From Actinernus sp. WN-2022 (lineage: Eukaryota > Cnidaria > Anthozoa > Actiniaria > Actinernidae), in the NCBI GenBank assembly GCA_030867875.1, contig JAOWCC010000569.1, positions 496,001 through 560,000 of the forward strand: a stretch of 64,000 bases of DNA, given 5' to 3'. Shown here piece after piece: positions 11,582 through 21,724 of the stretch. Positions within the stretch are counted from its first letter, which is position 1. Every line of letters starts with the position of its first letter. The notes beneath the pieces were generated by a model. It searched no databases, had not been told where the DNA came from, and saw nothing but the letters and a program-made list of their open reading frames with translations. A program made the translations under genes and the position numbers.

Positions 11582-13035
11582 CTATTCGTCTAATGCAAGA
11601 AATACAGTGGCCAGATCTGTCACTAACACATCTCCTTCCTTCTCAAAAAAGGAGGAGACAAGTCCATTGGGATAGCTGTCCATTGACAGTGCCTCTGGCA
11701 TGTCACCCTCCTCCTCTCCAAACTCTTCTCCATTGTCACCAACTAAAAACAGCTCACTCTTTAAATCTTGGTTGATGCAACACGTAAGGTCTGGAAGCTC
11801 CTCCTTGCTGGTTTTACATACTTCCAAAGCCTCAGTGGATGGTTTAAGGAGTTGCTCACACTTGAATCTGCAGATTTGTAGATCATCTGCACTGTGCACA
11901 CGTGACACGGCAACATATGTTAAGCCAGGAACAAATTCTTTGGAACAATGCACCACGGCACATGGCAGGGTCAGGCCCTGTGTCTTATGACATGTGCAGG
12001 CATAAAAGAGAATTATGGGGAACTGAGTACGACTTCCAATTAATTGTCCAGATCTTTTCCGCTTTGACCAAGTCTCTCTTTTCACGAACAGCTTCCTGTG
12101 ATTTGGGATTTCGATCTCCAATGTGTCACCTTTTACCCCCACGAATGTTACACTAGAACCCTTCTTTACAATTTCCGAAATATTCCAGACAACCATAACC
12201 CTGGCACCTGGTTTCAGAAGAAGCTTCCTATCGGCAGGGCAGTTTATTCCTGCTACATTCCCATCGTCTATGTAGTCAAATGTGAATAGCTCTCCAGGCA
12301 TTTTGAAAAGGACATCTTGATTGTGCAGTTGTACAGAGAGCTTAGCAAAGTAAATGTGTACTGCCTCCTCTTTCAGAGGTCTGTTTAGAGACTTCAAAAA
12401 TACTTCAGAATCTTCACTGCAGGAGGCCTAAGCGAAGTTCCTGAAGTGCTTTAACAAATGCTTTGTCGGCCAAATTTTGTCTCATCAATATGGTCAGTTC
12501 ATATCTGTGTGTTATGGCTTTCTCAAACAATCTCGAGATAAACATAAATTCGCCATCATCAAATGTGCTTGGCACTGGTCTCAATTGTAAGAATTCACCT
12601 ACTATAATCATTTGCTTTGAAGCAAAAGGCTTGTTTTTGACTTCATCATCAGCTATTTCATGGTGAATGGCATAAACCAGCTTGAAGATCCGGCTGCTTG
12701 ACATTCCTGCCTCATCCCATATGATAGTATCAGCCTCTTTAATTCTTGCCACAAAGTGTGGCATGGACGTTGCTCTTGCCACAACCATATGCGAGGGCAT
12801 GTTTGCGGTTTGTAATGCATACCGGGAATGGACAGTAGACGATTTTACACCTTCCCCATAAACTGTACAGGAAATGCCACTTGAGCATATGACTGCAACT
12901 TTCCGACCAAGACAGCGCAAACTACGCACTAAACCATTGACGAGAAATGACTTTCCGGTTCCAGCCTTACCGGAAATAAGTAAATTATGGCCTGATTCAG
13001 CTGCTCTTAAAACTCTTTGCTGTTCATTCGTAAAG
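11582..13035 (-). pseudogene. Pif1-like SF1 helicase, C-terminal half with one frameshift
   Basis: The exon starts after a TTTCTACAG acceptor (13036 upward). Visible motifs: GKAGTGKSFLV (Walker A, about 12975-12945), IIWDEAGMSS (motif II), VGEFLQLRPVPS (motif III), ELTILMRQN, PGARVMVVWN, TCHKTQGLTLP (motif V) and TYVAVSRVHSADD (motif VI). Pif1 helicases unwind DNA 5'-3'; many metazoan copies are TE-associated. One extra base near 12412-12416 shifts the frame between ELRLGLL and SEDSEVFLK. The C-terminus ends VFLALDE at a stop contributed by an inserted TIR element, so a few native residues may be lost. Upstream exons are missing. It could be part of a Helitron, but I see no Rep domain or Helitron end. 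Confidence 0.8.
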
Positions 13036-13098
13036 CTGTAGAAAATAAATTATTTCCTATTGAGTACTGGCAACAGGGGATCAAACGTTGAATGTCAC

Positions 13099-13463
13099 TA
13101 TAGTCGGTGGCCCACAACTATCATGGCAACAGTTTGTGAACACCGACGGCAAAAGTTCGACGACAACACTGCAAATGTTTGTGAACACCGACATAGTCAT
13201 ATTCTTAATCTTATCACGAACCTCATTCACATCATAAGCTAAATTATTTCTTTTGAGGCCGTATTCTTTCAAGCTCCCTTTCAAAGTAGCAACGCTAATT
13301 TCTATATCGTGCCTTTTCTTCGATAACGCTGCAATTTCCTCGTAAGTGTACTTTCTCCGTGAAGTATCCACTTCCGCCGTGAATTTGCAGTGTTGTGTCG
13401 TCAAACTCTTGCCGTCGGTGTTCACGAACTGTTGCCGTGATACTTGTGGGCCAGCGTACTATA
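13099..13463. mobile_element. Non-autonomous TIR element with integrase-like N-terminal coding
   Basis: Inverted ends of about 75 bp begin TATAGT, then GGCCCACAA.TATCA.GGC, ACAGTT.GTGAACACCGACG and GACGAC, then CAACACTG. Between them, on the minus strand (about 13360-13210), the frame reads YTYEEIAALSKKRHDIEI, then LKEYGLKRNNLAYD and VNEVRDKI. From memory this helical segment precedes a DDE integrase core in a family of cnidarian and vertebrate TE proteins (an IS3EU-like relation is possible). Only this N-terminal part is present, so the element is an internally deleted copy. Target duplications were not found. Confidence 0.65.
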
Positions 13464-14150
13464 AGCTTAAAGGGACACTGTCATTTACGAATTTTACATT
13501 TGAAAGGTTTAAAGATGAGGATTAATCCATTAACACGCAACTTTGTCTTTATAAACATTCTTACCTGAATGCCATCATGTTTCCGCGCGTAATACTTGCA
13601 CTAGCCATATATGGAAACTCATGACATACATGTATCAGTGGCTTCCTCCCACAGTATATTTGTCCAAGCAGTGTGACATGTTAACATATCCACAAGGAGC
13701 CCAAGCTTTGATTACAGCTTGATCGCATTACAAGAGTATTGGTAATTTTTATGAATGAAATTTGCTTTGATTACCTTACTGTCACATTCGAGAGTTCAAT
13801 TATTGGCCATGGAATTTACCACCTATCCCCTTGTATTTCCAGCTTATAATATACATGTACTCAACAAAAAGATTCTCCAATAACGAGTGCATAAAAATGA
13901 TAGAGTGCACTGTACATTGCATGCTGTCAGCAAATGTTTGCTCAGTACATTGTAATTAACAAAAATTGTATGATATGCTTGTCCTATACTTGATTTGTAG
14001 GCACTGTCGAGTGATATTTTGAAAGTTCTCAAATTGCACTTGATTGCCCAAAGGCTTGTATAATATTATTAGAACTTTCTAAATATTACTCAGTGCCCAT
14101 ATACATCCTGTATCACACTCACGTTCATGCAATTTCCTCTATGTACATAT
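13464..14150. other. No gene recognised
   Basis: AT-rich DNA. TTAA followed by AGGGACACTGTC near 13468 could be one end of a further TTAA-type MITE, but I could not find its partner. Confidence 0.4.
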
Positions 14151-15226
14151 ACCCTGGGTCCGGTTGTTGAAAGGGTGGATATTTAACAAATTTACAATAG
14201 TTTACCATGGTATCAGTCCCTGTTAAAAGTGTTTCACACCATACAAACCATGTGGTAGAATGTGGCACATGTGCTGTGTTTACCACTTTTGGTAAAATAA
14301 ATGTGGCGAAGCAAAATTGGCAAGTCTACCACTTTTGGTAGAATGAAATCATTTAGCTCTACCACTTTCGGAAAACGAAATTGCTGACCAATCACCTTTA
14401 GTAAAATGAATTCAGTGAGGTATGGAGTTCACCGTGTGGTTATCGAATATCATTTTACCAAACCATATTTGGTACTGCATATGGTTGAAAAACATTGAGG
14501 GATTACATGTATGTCCTTATTTGCCACGTTTTGCTTCATCTCATGGTCAAAATTGCTGTGGATTTCACAACACTCTAGCCAAGTGAATCAACAACAAATT
14601 TTGGCCATGAGATGATGAAAAACATGGCAATTAATTATAAAGGGACATACCAAGGAAAACTATTGTAAATTTGTTTTTACAATGACAAATGAGAATAGTT
14701 AAGTGGAAGAGCCTTGAAAACGAGGGAAATTGTGAGAGAAAAGTGATTATAGTGCATGCTATCACATAATATGTGGCACAAGCAATGTTGCAATCTGTGG
14801 TGTCCTCTTACTTCCAATGGCAATCACAAACAGAGAAACTGAGCAGTTATAAAAAATGCTATTCACTATCCATTGGATAAGTGTTAACCAAACTGGCTTA
14901 CATTTGTACTTTATATTTATCCGAGGCTGGTTCAAAGAGTGGATAAAATAAATAAATATTCTATTTGTGTATAGCAAGGTATGTATTTCAGCATAGCTGG
15001 TGGGGGCCTTGCTTTCAACTCCACGCACACACTCCACTACATTCATATATTTTTAGACATATACTACTCTCAAACTCACATGTTAATTTTTACGGAGGGA
15101 GGATAACTTTAGCCACTGGATAAATCTTGATTCAGTAGATAAAATAAACACTTATCTACTGGATAAGGATTTAACCGGCCCCTTGTGGATAGCGCTATCC
15201 ACCCTTTGAACAACAGGGCCCAGGGT
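14151..15226. mobile_element. TIR element (ACCCTGGG ends) with a nested MITE
   Basis: ACCCTGGGTCCGGTTGTTGA at the left and its near complement at 15197-15226 define the ends; both continue with AAAGGGTGGAT. The right arm holds the self-complementary word GGATAGCGCTATCC and repeated TATC.A.TGGATAA motifs, also seen near 14870 and 15110. It is interrupted by the MITE at 14214-14503. No coding. Confidence 0.65.
14214..14503. mobile_element. Degenerate MITE related to the element at 32587-37080
   Basis: It begins CAGTCCCTGTTAAAAGTGTT and ends in a diverged complement (GGTTGAAAAACATTGAGGGA). Inside are copies of TACCACTTT.GGTAAAA and GTGGCGAAGC, the same subterminal repeats as in the 4.5-kb element. 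Confidence 0.7.
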
Positions 15227-15823
15227 CTATCCAGGATAGTTTATTAGAATTGAAAATATCCATCGAGGCTAACTAAATGAAAGTTGTTCCTCGCAAAGCG
15301 AAAATATCCATCTCAGAAAAGTACTCTTTTTCCTGTCCGCCATGTTGGATTATGTTCCAGCGAGCTTGCGATACCAAAGCGATTGTAACTGCGGTATTTT
15401 TTGAGGAGCCATTGTTTAGTTTCGTGACGTCATTTTCTCAAGACGCTTGGGTTTGCAAGTCAAAGCTTACATAAGTTGTCAGTACTTGTTACGCTCCAAA
15501 AATATGTCTAGTATCTCTTCCAGTGGCGAATATCAAAGCTTAAAGTGCATACGAAATAATTTTTTTTTTTAGTTTTTCTATCGTTCATTATCTCCTAAAC
15601 ATCAAAGCAAAAGAAAATTTTGAAGAAAAAAATTATAAAGCTGAGATTTCGCTTCGCAAAGTTGTCATACATGCACTGGAAATATGGTCAGGAGACTGGG
15701 GCGAGTCAAGCTCGTGATGACGTAGCAACCTTGACACACTTGATAGCAATTCGTATAGACGTAAACAAGCTCGATAAACCTGCGAACCGTCCTTGCTCTT
15801 CGTTGCAAAACTTAAGTATTAAG

Positions 15824-16128
15824 ATGTCAGAAAGGGAGCAAAATTATCTTCATCTTCGAGTTCAGAGAGTGGAAGCCACGATTTTGATGAAGTGGAAGTA
15901 AGGGCGAACGGATTTCAACCGTACGAAGATGAGCCGCTGCGGGCTCCAGCGATGGGGAAGACGACGACGAAAATTATGTCTCTGGCGGTGTTGTGCTCTA
16001 GATTCGAGGGCCAAGCCCCAATAAATCACAACAGGAAACCTTTGTATCGGAATCCTCCGCTTGAAATCTTTTCTGGAGCAACTACAGAATGCAGGGCCAC
16101 TTTTAAATCTCAGTCATATTCATATTGA
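15824..16128 (+). pseudogene. P2X7-like N-terminal fragment inside the Kolobok element
   Basis: From 15834 the frame reads KLSSSSSSESGSHDFDEVEV, then ANGFQPYEDEPLRAP; a one-base shift near 15950 gives DGEDDDENYVSGG. The serine-rich start, the PY.DEP motif and the acidic tract have the same layout as exon 1 of the P2X7-like gene that the element interrupts. An ATG at 15824 lies in a different frame from the conserved part, so the start is already shifted. No later exons with the cysteine cluster were found inside the element. It may be a second gene carried by this Kolobok lineage. Confidence 0.5.
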
Positions 16129-17420
16129 GCTCGTTTGCTCGTGGCCCTGTATTCTATAGTTTAGCCTCGTCGTCGTGCAGGTCAGTCTGAAAACGAGTAA
16201 GTGAATTTTTTATATTCATGTTTATAGTTTTGGAAATGACAGTACTCTAAACAATACATGTACGTATTTGTGGCTAGTCTTCCCTTTGTCCCTCCCTGGG
16301 GTTGAAAATGGGTAGGATTTTGTTAGGGCTTGATTCAAATACTGCTTCGGTGACAGAAGTCACGTGTCAGGTTGTAATAACGAAAATATTGCAATTATTC
16401 AGTACTATTTCACTGTTTACTTTGTGAACCCTAGCTCTAAATACTTGAGAACTCGTTTTGTGATGGTTAGGGTTCGTTTTGGGGCCAGGGAGACGCAATG
16501 TATTCATAGGCAGTCAAACACTATTCACTTCCGGCCCCTAGTACTTGAATAAATTTGCATGCAGAGTAATGAAATATACAGAATAAGTACATGTAAGTTA
16601 GATATACAAATGTGGCTCCACCTTTTGCACAAACAAATAAATAATGAAATACAATTAACAACATTACTATTGTAGCAACTATCCTAAGGGAAAGCCTACG
16701 TTAAATTTTATTTTTGTAGCTTCCTACGAGCTGTTGCATACAGATGGCTAATCTGCTGAATTTGTGGCTATATGGGCTGGGACAATAACAGGCCGTTGCC
16801 AGCCAGCTGTGTTTATGACATACGGCAGAGCAAGCAGTTACCAGCCAGCAGAAGCAAGGACACAATAGTGTTTGTGTATCCATAATGTACCACAATAGCC
16901 AACTTTATGCATTGCTGCATGTTATTCAATGAAACTTCTATCAACATAAATGCATCAGTCAACGTCACTATTAGCATTTCAAGGAGAGGTACTAAGTTAA
17001 AATGGAAATTATATACATGTACTAATATACATGTATATAAAGTGTATATATATATATACATTGTATAATAGAGTTTGCACAATGCCAAGTTGTAATAATG
17101 TGCATGATACTGTAGATCCTTACATGTAGCCTCTCTTGGGTGTGGAAAAACAAAATGCTTGTAAGTTGTATCCACTGTTACTCACTAAGGATGTGCCATG
17201 CATACAATTGTGCCTCCGTTAATTAAATTCTAAGCATGCCTGATACCCCTGGGAATTTCACTATTTATACTATTTCTTGCAAATGCTCCACTGTCGGACT
17301 TACAAAGCCTTGCTCAAGTACTGTAAAAAGTGTTAAAATAAACAATCCCCATCCCCAGGACTGGTTGGTTTGTTGACCAATGCCCCACCCTTTGCCAGAT
17401 AGGGGGGATTGGGCACACTT
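16129..17420. other. Kolobok internal DNA, no gene recognised
   Basis: Between the P2X7-like fragment and the SINE I see AT-rich DNA, a (TA)n stretch near 17045-17060 and short open frames without recognisable motifs. Confidence 0.45.
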
Positions 17421-17715
17421 GGGGAGCCAGGGTGGTGCAGTGGTTAAGTGCTTCGCCTCTCAGCTCTGTGGCCCAGGTTCAAATCCCGGACGCGACACCA
17501 TATGTGAGTTGAGTTTGTTGGTATCTCACCCTTGCTCTGAGGGTTTTTCTTCGGGTTCTCTGGTTTTCCTCCCTCCTCAAAAACCAACCTAAATTCCAAT
17601 TCGACCTTGGAGTTCGTCGAAATTAAACATAAGCCTCTGGCTTGGGAGACCCAGTAACGGCTTCCTGTATCTTCGACATAAAATATACCATTTATTATTA
17701 TTATTATTTACCATT
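17421..17715 (+). repeat. tRNA-derived SINE with (TTA)n tail
   Basis: GGTGGTGCAGTGGTTAAGTG (A box) and CCAGGTTCAAATCCCG (B box) form the Pol III head. The body contains GAGTTGAGTTTGTTGGTATC, then GGGTTTTTCTTCGGGTTCTC and TGGTTTTCCTCCCTCC. The 3' end is ATTTATTATTATTA. A second copy of the same family lies in reverse at 39255-39422. Confidence 0.85.
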
Positions 17716-18007
17716 TATTATTATTAATTGATATACATTAGTGGTGGTGTGCTTCACAACTGAGGCTTTCTTTGGTCTGGCTGTTAGACAATATGACTTG
17801 CTAAGATTATAGTGATATCACTCTACCAGTTGTAAAAGGCTAATATAACACAATTTATTATTTACAACTTTGCTTTTTGAGAGTGGGGGGTGGTCAGTTA
17901 TATGGTCAGTAACTATTCACAAGAACTTTTAGGGTGTCCCTTTTTTGGGCTGTCCACATTTGCTGCACACATGAGCGGCTAAAGTGAACAATCTGCACCG
18001 AAAAAAA

Positions 18008-18106
18008 GTGGTTGGTAAGTGGTTGGTAAGTGGTTGGTAAGTGGTCGGTAAGTGGTCGGTAAGTGGTCGGTAAGTGGTCGGTAAGTGGTCGGTAAGTGGT
18101 CGGTAA
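18008..18106. repeat. 11-bp minisatellite, nine units
   Basis: Nine exact-length units of GTGGTYGGTAA; the first three have TT and the last six have TC, so the array grew by local duplication of two variants. It is the subterminal array of the MULE-like element. Confidence 0.95.
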
Positions 18107-18476
18107 CTTGCGAACTCGAAAATTACGTGTTTGTCATCTCTTCACAAGGTCCAGTTGAAATAAAATACCATATAAGAACACTTCAAAGCTTCTAAAGATA
18201 GTTTCACAACACTTTAGTGTTCTTGCAACAATGAGGGCCAACAATAACATCGATAGTTCTTCACGAGCGTAAACCCGACGCCATTTTGTTTTGACCGCAT
18301 GGCATCACTTGTTACCAGTCCTAACGGAACTAAAGCTGCGCTAGTAGACTCGCAGTGCTTCTTTGGAATTTCCGAGAAGAGATGGCTGCGATGAGAGCTG
18401 ATGGGAGGCTGCTGCCAATGGCCTTTGATGAGGCATTCTACCGATCAGATTAGTCTGATCAACCCGCACAAACAAC

Positions 18477-18492
18477 GGCTCCTTTAGGAGCC
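18477..18492 (+). promoter_or_regulatory. Histone-mRNA-like 3' stem-loop
   Basis: GGCTCC-TTTA-GGAGCC is a 6-bp stem with a 4-base loop, preceded by AACAAC and followed by ACACCA, with the purine-rich CTGAAAGG 10-20 bases downstream as in a U7 target. It sits 25 bases after a small frame ending AFYRSD-stop. I recognise no histone protein in that frame. It is either a captured histone 3' end or chance. Confidence 0.35.
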
Positions 18493-18589
18493 ACACCATC
18501 TCTGAAAGGCAATGACCTCATGGTCAGGCAAGAAACCCATAACCTAGCTGACCTTAATTGGCTTTAATAAAAAATAAAAATACTTCGCG

Positions 18590-19300
18590 GCACGTTTTAA
18601 TAATATATATATTTCTTCGCGGCATGTTTACGCTAATAATAAACGGCCTCTTGTCGGCACGCTGGCGCTACTAATTAGCTGGCGCTACTGAGGGACGGGC
18701 CGACAAACAAAATAAATGGCATCTTGTTGGCACGCTTTTCTTCGCGGCATGCTTACGCTAATAATAAATGGCCTCTTCTCGACAAGCCAAACTTGTAGTT
18801 TGCAATAATTATAGTCTATATATAATGAATAAAGTCGATCACTGTTAGCACCTGCTATCGATATCGATAGCAGTATGTTTATTTGCTGCGGGCTGCCTGT
18901 GTTGTTAAATGGCAAGATGGGAATCGAAGATGGCGCGGGTTCGCTAATTCACGGAGTGAATGCTGCAAAGAAGAAGATCAAAGAAGAAGAGACAAGTACA
19001 CTATTTTCTGTCTACAACATTGTAAGCGTATGTTCCAATGCATAAATGGCAGAGGAAACCATCTAAACTGCAGTTCTCAAGTATTGTCGGGTTCGCTAAT
19101 TCACGGAGTTGAGTGTGACCATTTTTGGCATTTATACTGAGAAAATGCTGCAAAGAAGAACAGACAAATATAATGAGTACACTATTTTCAACAATATCCA
19201 ACTCTCTACAACATAGTAAGCGTATGTTCCAATGCATAAATGACTGGAAACCATCGGCATAAATGACGGGAAACCATCGAAACTGCAGTTCTCAAGTGTT
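18590..19300. repeat. Internal duplications of the MULE-like element
   Basis: TTCGCGGCATG.TTACGCTAA occurs at about 18615 and 18740. A longer tandem pair covers about 18930-19085 and 19088-19300; both parts hold GGTTCGCTAATTCACGGAGT or its continuation, then GTACACTATTTTC and TAAGCGTATGTTCCAATGCA. Confidence 0.75.
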
Positions 19301-19373
19301 GTCGGTAAGTGGTTGGTAAGTGGTTGGTAAGTGGTCGGTAAGTGGTCGGCCGACCACTTACCGACCACTTTTT
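19301..19373. repeat. 11-bp minisatellite at the right end, with an inverted pair
   Basis: Units GTGGTYGGTAA run up to GTGGTCGG, meet the inverse CCGACCACTTACCGACCAC, and so form a hairpin directly before the right terminal repeat. Confidence 0.9.
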
Positions 19374-19713
19374 TCCGGTGCAGATTGTTCACTTTAGCCC
19401 ACATGAGCCTTTCGTTTTTGGGTAGTTTTGTTTGTGGCTGTTGTCACAGTAGACTGGATGTCAGCTAGCTTGTAAAGCATATTGTTCTTCGGCTGTTAGA
19501 CATATACAAAACATATGTTGACTTATACATGTATTTAAAACCATCCCTAGATAAAGTGGTGCAATGATTCTTAGTATTTTGAAGGATCATGAAATGTAAG
19601 CCTTTTGTAAAAATAAAAAGCTGTATATTAGCAAACTAATATATGTCTTGAAGGACATTGTTTTAGTAGAAATTGGTTTTGGACAACATTTTCGAGATTA
19701 GACTATATATATA

Positions 19714-19910
19714 TTTATTTCATTTTTGACACATTTCTATTATTATTCGATAACCTTTATTTCACTAAGATGCAAGTGAATTTCAATATATTGCTCATTA
19801 GATATTCAAGGGCTTTTATATGGAGGTCTTTATATGACCTAATCAGGTCTTTACATTGACATTCACTGGAATGTTAGGGAAATAAATGTTATCGAATAAC
19901 AATGAAATAA
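19714..19910. mobile_element. Short palindromic MITE
   Basis: TTATTCGATAACCTTTATTT at the left pairs with AAATAAATGTTATCGAATAA at the right; the flanking TTATTTCATT and AATGAAATAA also pair. GTGAATTTCAATAT and ATTGACATTCAC continue the arms. Confidence 0.7.
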
Positions 19911-20029
19911 GTCAGTTAAATACCTTGGTTCTCTCTGTATTTAACTGAGTCTTACATGTATGTGAATCAATTTTTGTTTAACTAATGGTAAGGGAAAAAT
20001 ACCTGGAGAATTTCGAAGTGTACGATCTT

Positions 20030-21724
20030 AAGGATTGTGCAGCAGAACATAGTGTAAGCCCCGTATTTTGCACTATGCCCCATAGTCAAATGTCCCATCC
20101 TGCACCACACCACATCCTTCACTTTCTTAATTAAGTTTGTTCACGAGCACTGTTCTATAGCTTTCCCAGTATACTGTAAGATCACCAGGAACAGGAACTT
20201 CTTTTGGTGAATAAAGTATGTCCTTATATCATAAGCACATAGCCCCATGTGTCTGAACACCAGCGACACCTTGCTTTTGGAAGCCCTGCAGCCATGAGAA
20301 CAGCAAAGCTGGGCAAGATGTTACCAGCTGGGCACTTCCCAAGGACCAATGGTTGAGACTGCCATTTGAATGCATTTTGCCCAGTTTTTGGACAATGCTG
20401 GCATACCATCCATGGTACCATTACGTCTGATGCTTATGGTAGGCTTGGTTTCCTTGCACTTAAAGCAAAACATTGTGAACAATGCCATCAGCAATGAACT
20501 TGGGCTCTTCATGGCTGGTTGGTCTGGTTGAACTCTGAAATTGTTTTTAACAGCATTTTGTTTAAAATCGTATAGTCACATTTTATATATCTACAGCCAA
20601 ATCTGTTGTCAGTAAAATAAAACATCTAAATTGCCAATCTTAGAATAAATATACAATAAATTATTGTTGTATCTACATACACCTAGGTGCATGTAGATTT
20701 TTACTTACGTATTTTCAAATTATATGTACCTAACATTATTTGGATAATTATTTCCTTGGGAATCCTGATCACTTTCTTCATCATCCTCTGCTATCGGCTT
20801 AGGCAGGAGAGTACCCTGGTTCCAGAGGTTTTCTAGTAAGAACAGCCGCAGAGAAAGAGCCGTTCTCTCTCTAAGTCTAGCTCTAGAAAACCTCTGGCTC
20901 TGGAGAGCTAGGCCTAGATCGAGTGCAATGTTTACATTTTGTCTCATTAGCATAAATCAAAAAACTTCAAGAATCAAATTAAACTAAAGATACAAACAAA
21001 CATACTCCACAAATCGAAAGAGAATGCCACACTTAGTAATCACTGAAACTTTGAAAGTAATATATTTAACCTTAAATTATAAATTAGCTTTTCAAAACAG
21101 TAATGAGTATTAAAATTTACAAAGATTAAATTGTAAAAGGAGTATGTACAATACTCTTTTTATTAGTTTTATATTACATAATTTCGTACATCCAATATTC
21201 AAAAGGCAATAACCTTAACTTCGGTACTGCGTACGTTAGTTTACAATCTATTTCAAACAAAAATAAAGATGCTTTGGGCGATGTGCACGGTTTTACAATT
21301 GAGAGAGGGACATTAGAAATGGACTTACTTGTCTTCGCTGCGAGCACTCGGCGGCGGAGTCAGGACACATCGCGACTAGAACAGCATCCTTGGTCGGAAC
21401 TGCTCGCCTGATCAATTTTGTTTTCAACTGCGGAAGCTCTTTCGTAGTATATGACGGACCAAAGAAAATGATCGACCTGTGCTCGTAAGCAGCTCTGCTC
21501 AAACTCAAAGTCAAAGTGAGCCGAACATGGGGCAAACCCTTCCTGTGTTTATGAACAAAACGCGTCCACTTCTGTTTCACAGCTTCTTCCTTTGGGAAGT
21601 AGTACATAGATATGCCTTCCGTATAGCTGTTGTTCTTACAACCGACCTCAGTTGTTAGGGCCACCAGCCACACAATAATCGCCGCCGTTCTTTAGCTTTC
21701 TCTTACTCTTTCACTGGTAGCCAT
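20030..21724 (-). pseudogene. Kolobok THAP transposase, broken remnant
   Basis: From the ATG at 21724 the sequence gives, with frameshifts, NGGDYCVAGG, GCKNNSYTEGISMYYFP and QKWTRFVHKHRKG, then APCSAHFDFEFE. The C...C-x2-H-F spacing is a THAP zinc finger (DNA binding). Later exons include LGLALQSQRFSRARL (about 20900), CFKCKETKPTISIRRNGT (about 20460), WQSQPLVLGKCPAG (about 20340) and, across a shift near 20080, DGTFDYG...GHSAKYGAYTMF, which aligns with DGRHDSMGHSAKYGTYTIF of the better copy at 37.6 kb. The C-terminal exons are absent. It should have been the transposase of the surrounding element; it is inactive in this copy. Confidence 0.75.
20925..21130. repeat. Half of a MITE seen complete at 22710-23100
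   Basis: GTTTACATTTTGTCTCATTA, then ACTTCAAG, ACAAACAAACA, ATCGAAAGAGAAT and TTAGTAATCAC follow the same order as in the arm of the 22.7-kb element. It lies in an intron position of the Kolobok remnant; an open frame (20720-20953) runs partly into it. Confidence 0.65.

Larger units (their letters stand above)
7819..11587. mobile_element. Short TIR element interrupted by the Harbinger element
   Basis: GAATAGGCCCTTTGCAGCTA occurs at 7819 and, inverted, at 11587, with CATGTG/CACGTG following shortly after in both arms. Without the Harbinger element (7859-11327) it would be about 300 bp. Its right end lies at the C-terminus of the Pif1-like gene: the TAG stop (11582-11584) of that gene is made by the TIR itself. 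No clear target duplication was found. Confidence 0.7.
17977..19399. mobile_element. MULE-like non-autonomous element with 9-bp duplication
   Basis: Ends of at least 35 bp start GGCTAAAGTGAACAATCTGC and are inverted at 19399. CACATGAGC lies directly outside both ends (17968-17976 and 19400-19408), a 9-bp duplication as made by Mutator-like transposases. Just inside each end is an array of 11-bp units. No transposase is encoded. It sits inside the Kolobok element and is therefore younger than it. Confidence 0.85.

Noticed and set aside
11593..12666. Plus-strand open frames over the Pif1-like gene
   Set aside because: They are antisense shadows of the helicase exons and carry no motif.
11582..13035. 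Helitron
   Set aside because: Only the Pif1-like helicase is visible; no Rep/HUH motif and no TC...CTRR ends were found.
16813..17175. 120-residue minus-strand frame
   Set aside because: Low-complexity, tyrosine/isoleucine-rich translation of AT repeats; no family resemblance.
18008..18106. CRISPR-like regular array
   Set aside because: Units are 11 bp with no spacers; it is a minisatellite inside a TE end.
18381..18455. Histone gene upstream of the stem-loop
   Set aside because: The only frame (MAAMRADGRLLPMAFDE...) matches no core histone I know; only the stem-loop was kept, at low confidence.
18380..18465. C/D snoRNA in the MULE-like element (GATGA and CTGA boxes)
   Set aside because: Boxes are common words, no terminal stem encloses them, and no guide region can be argued.
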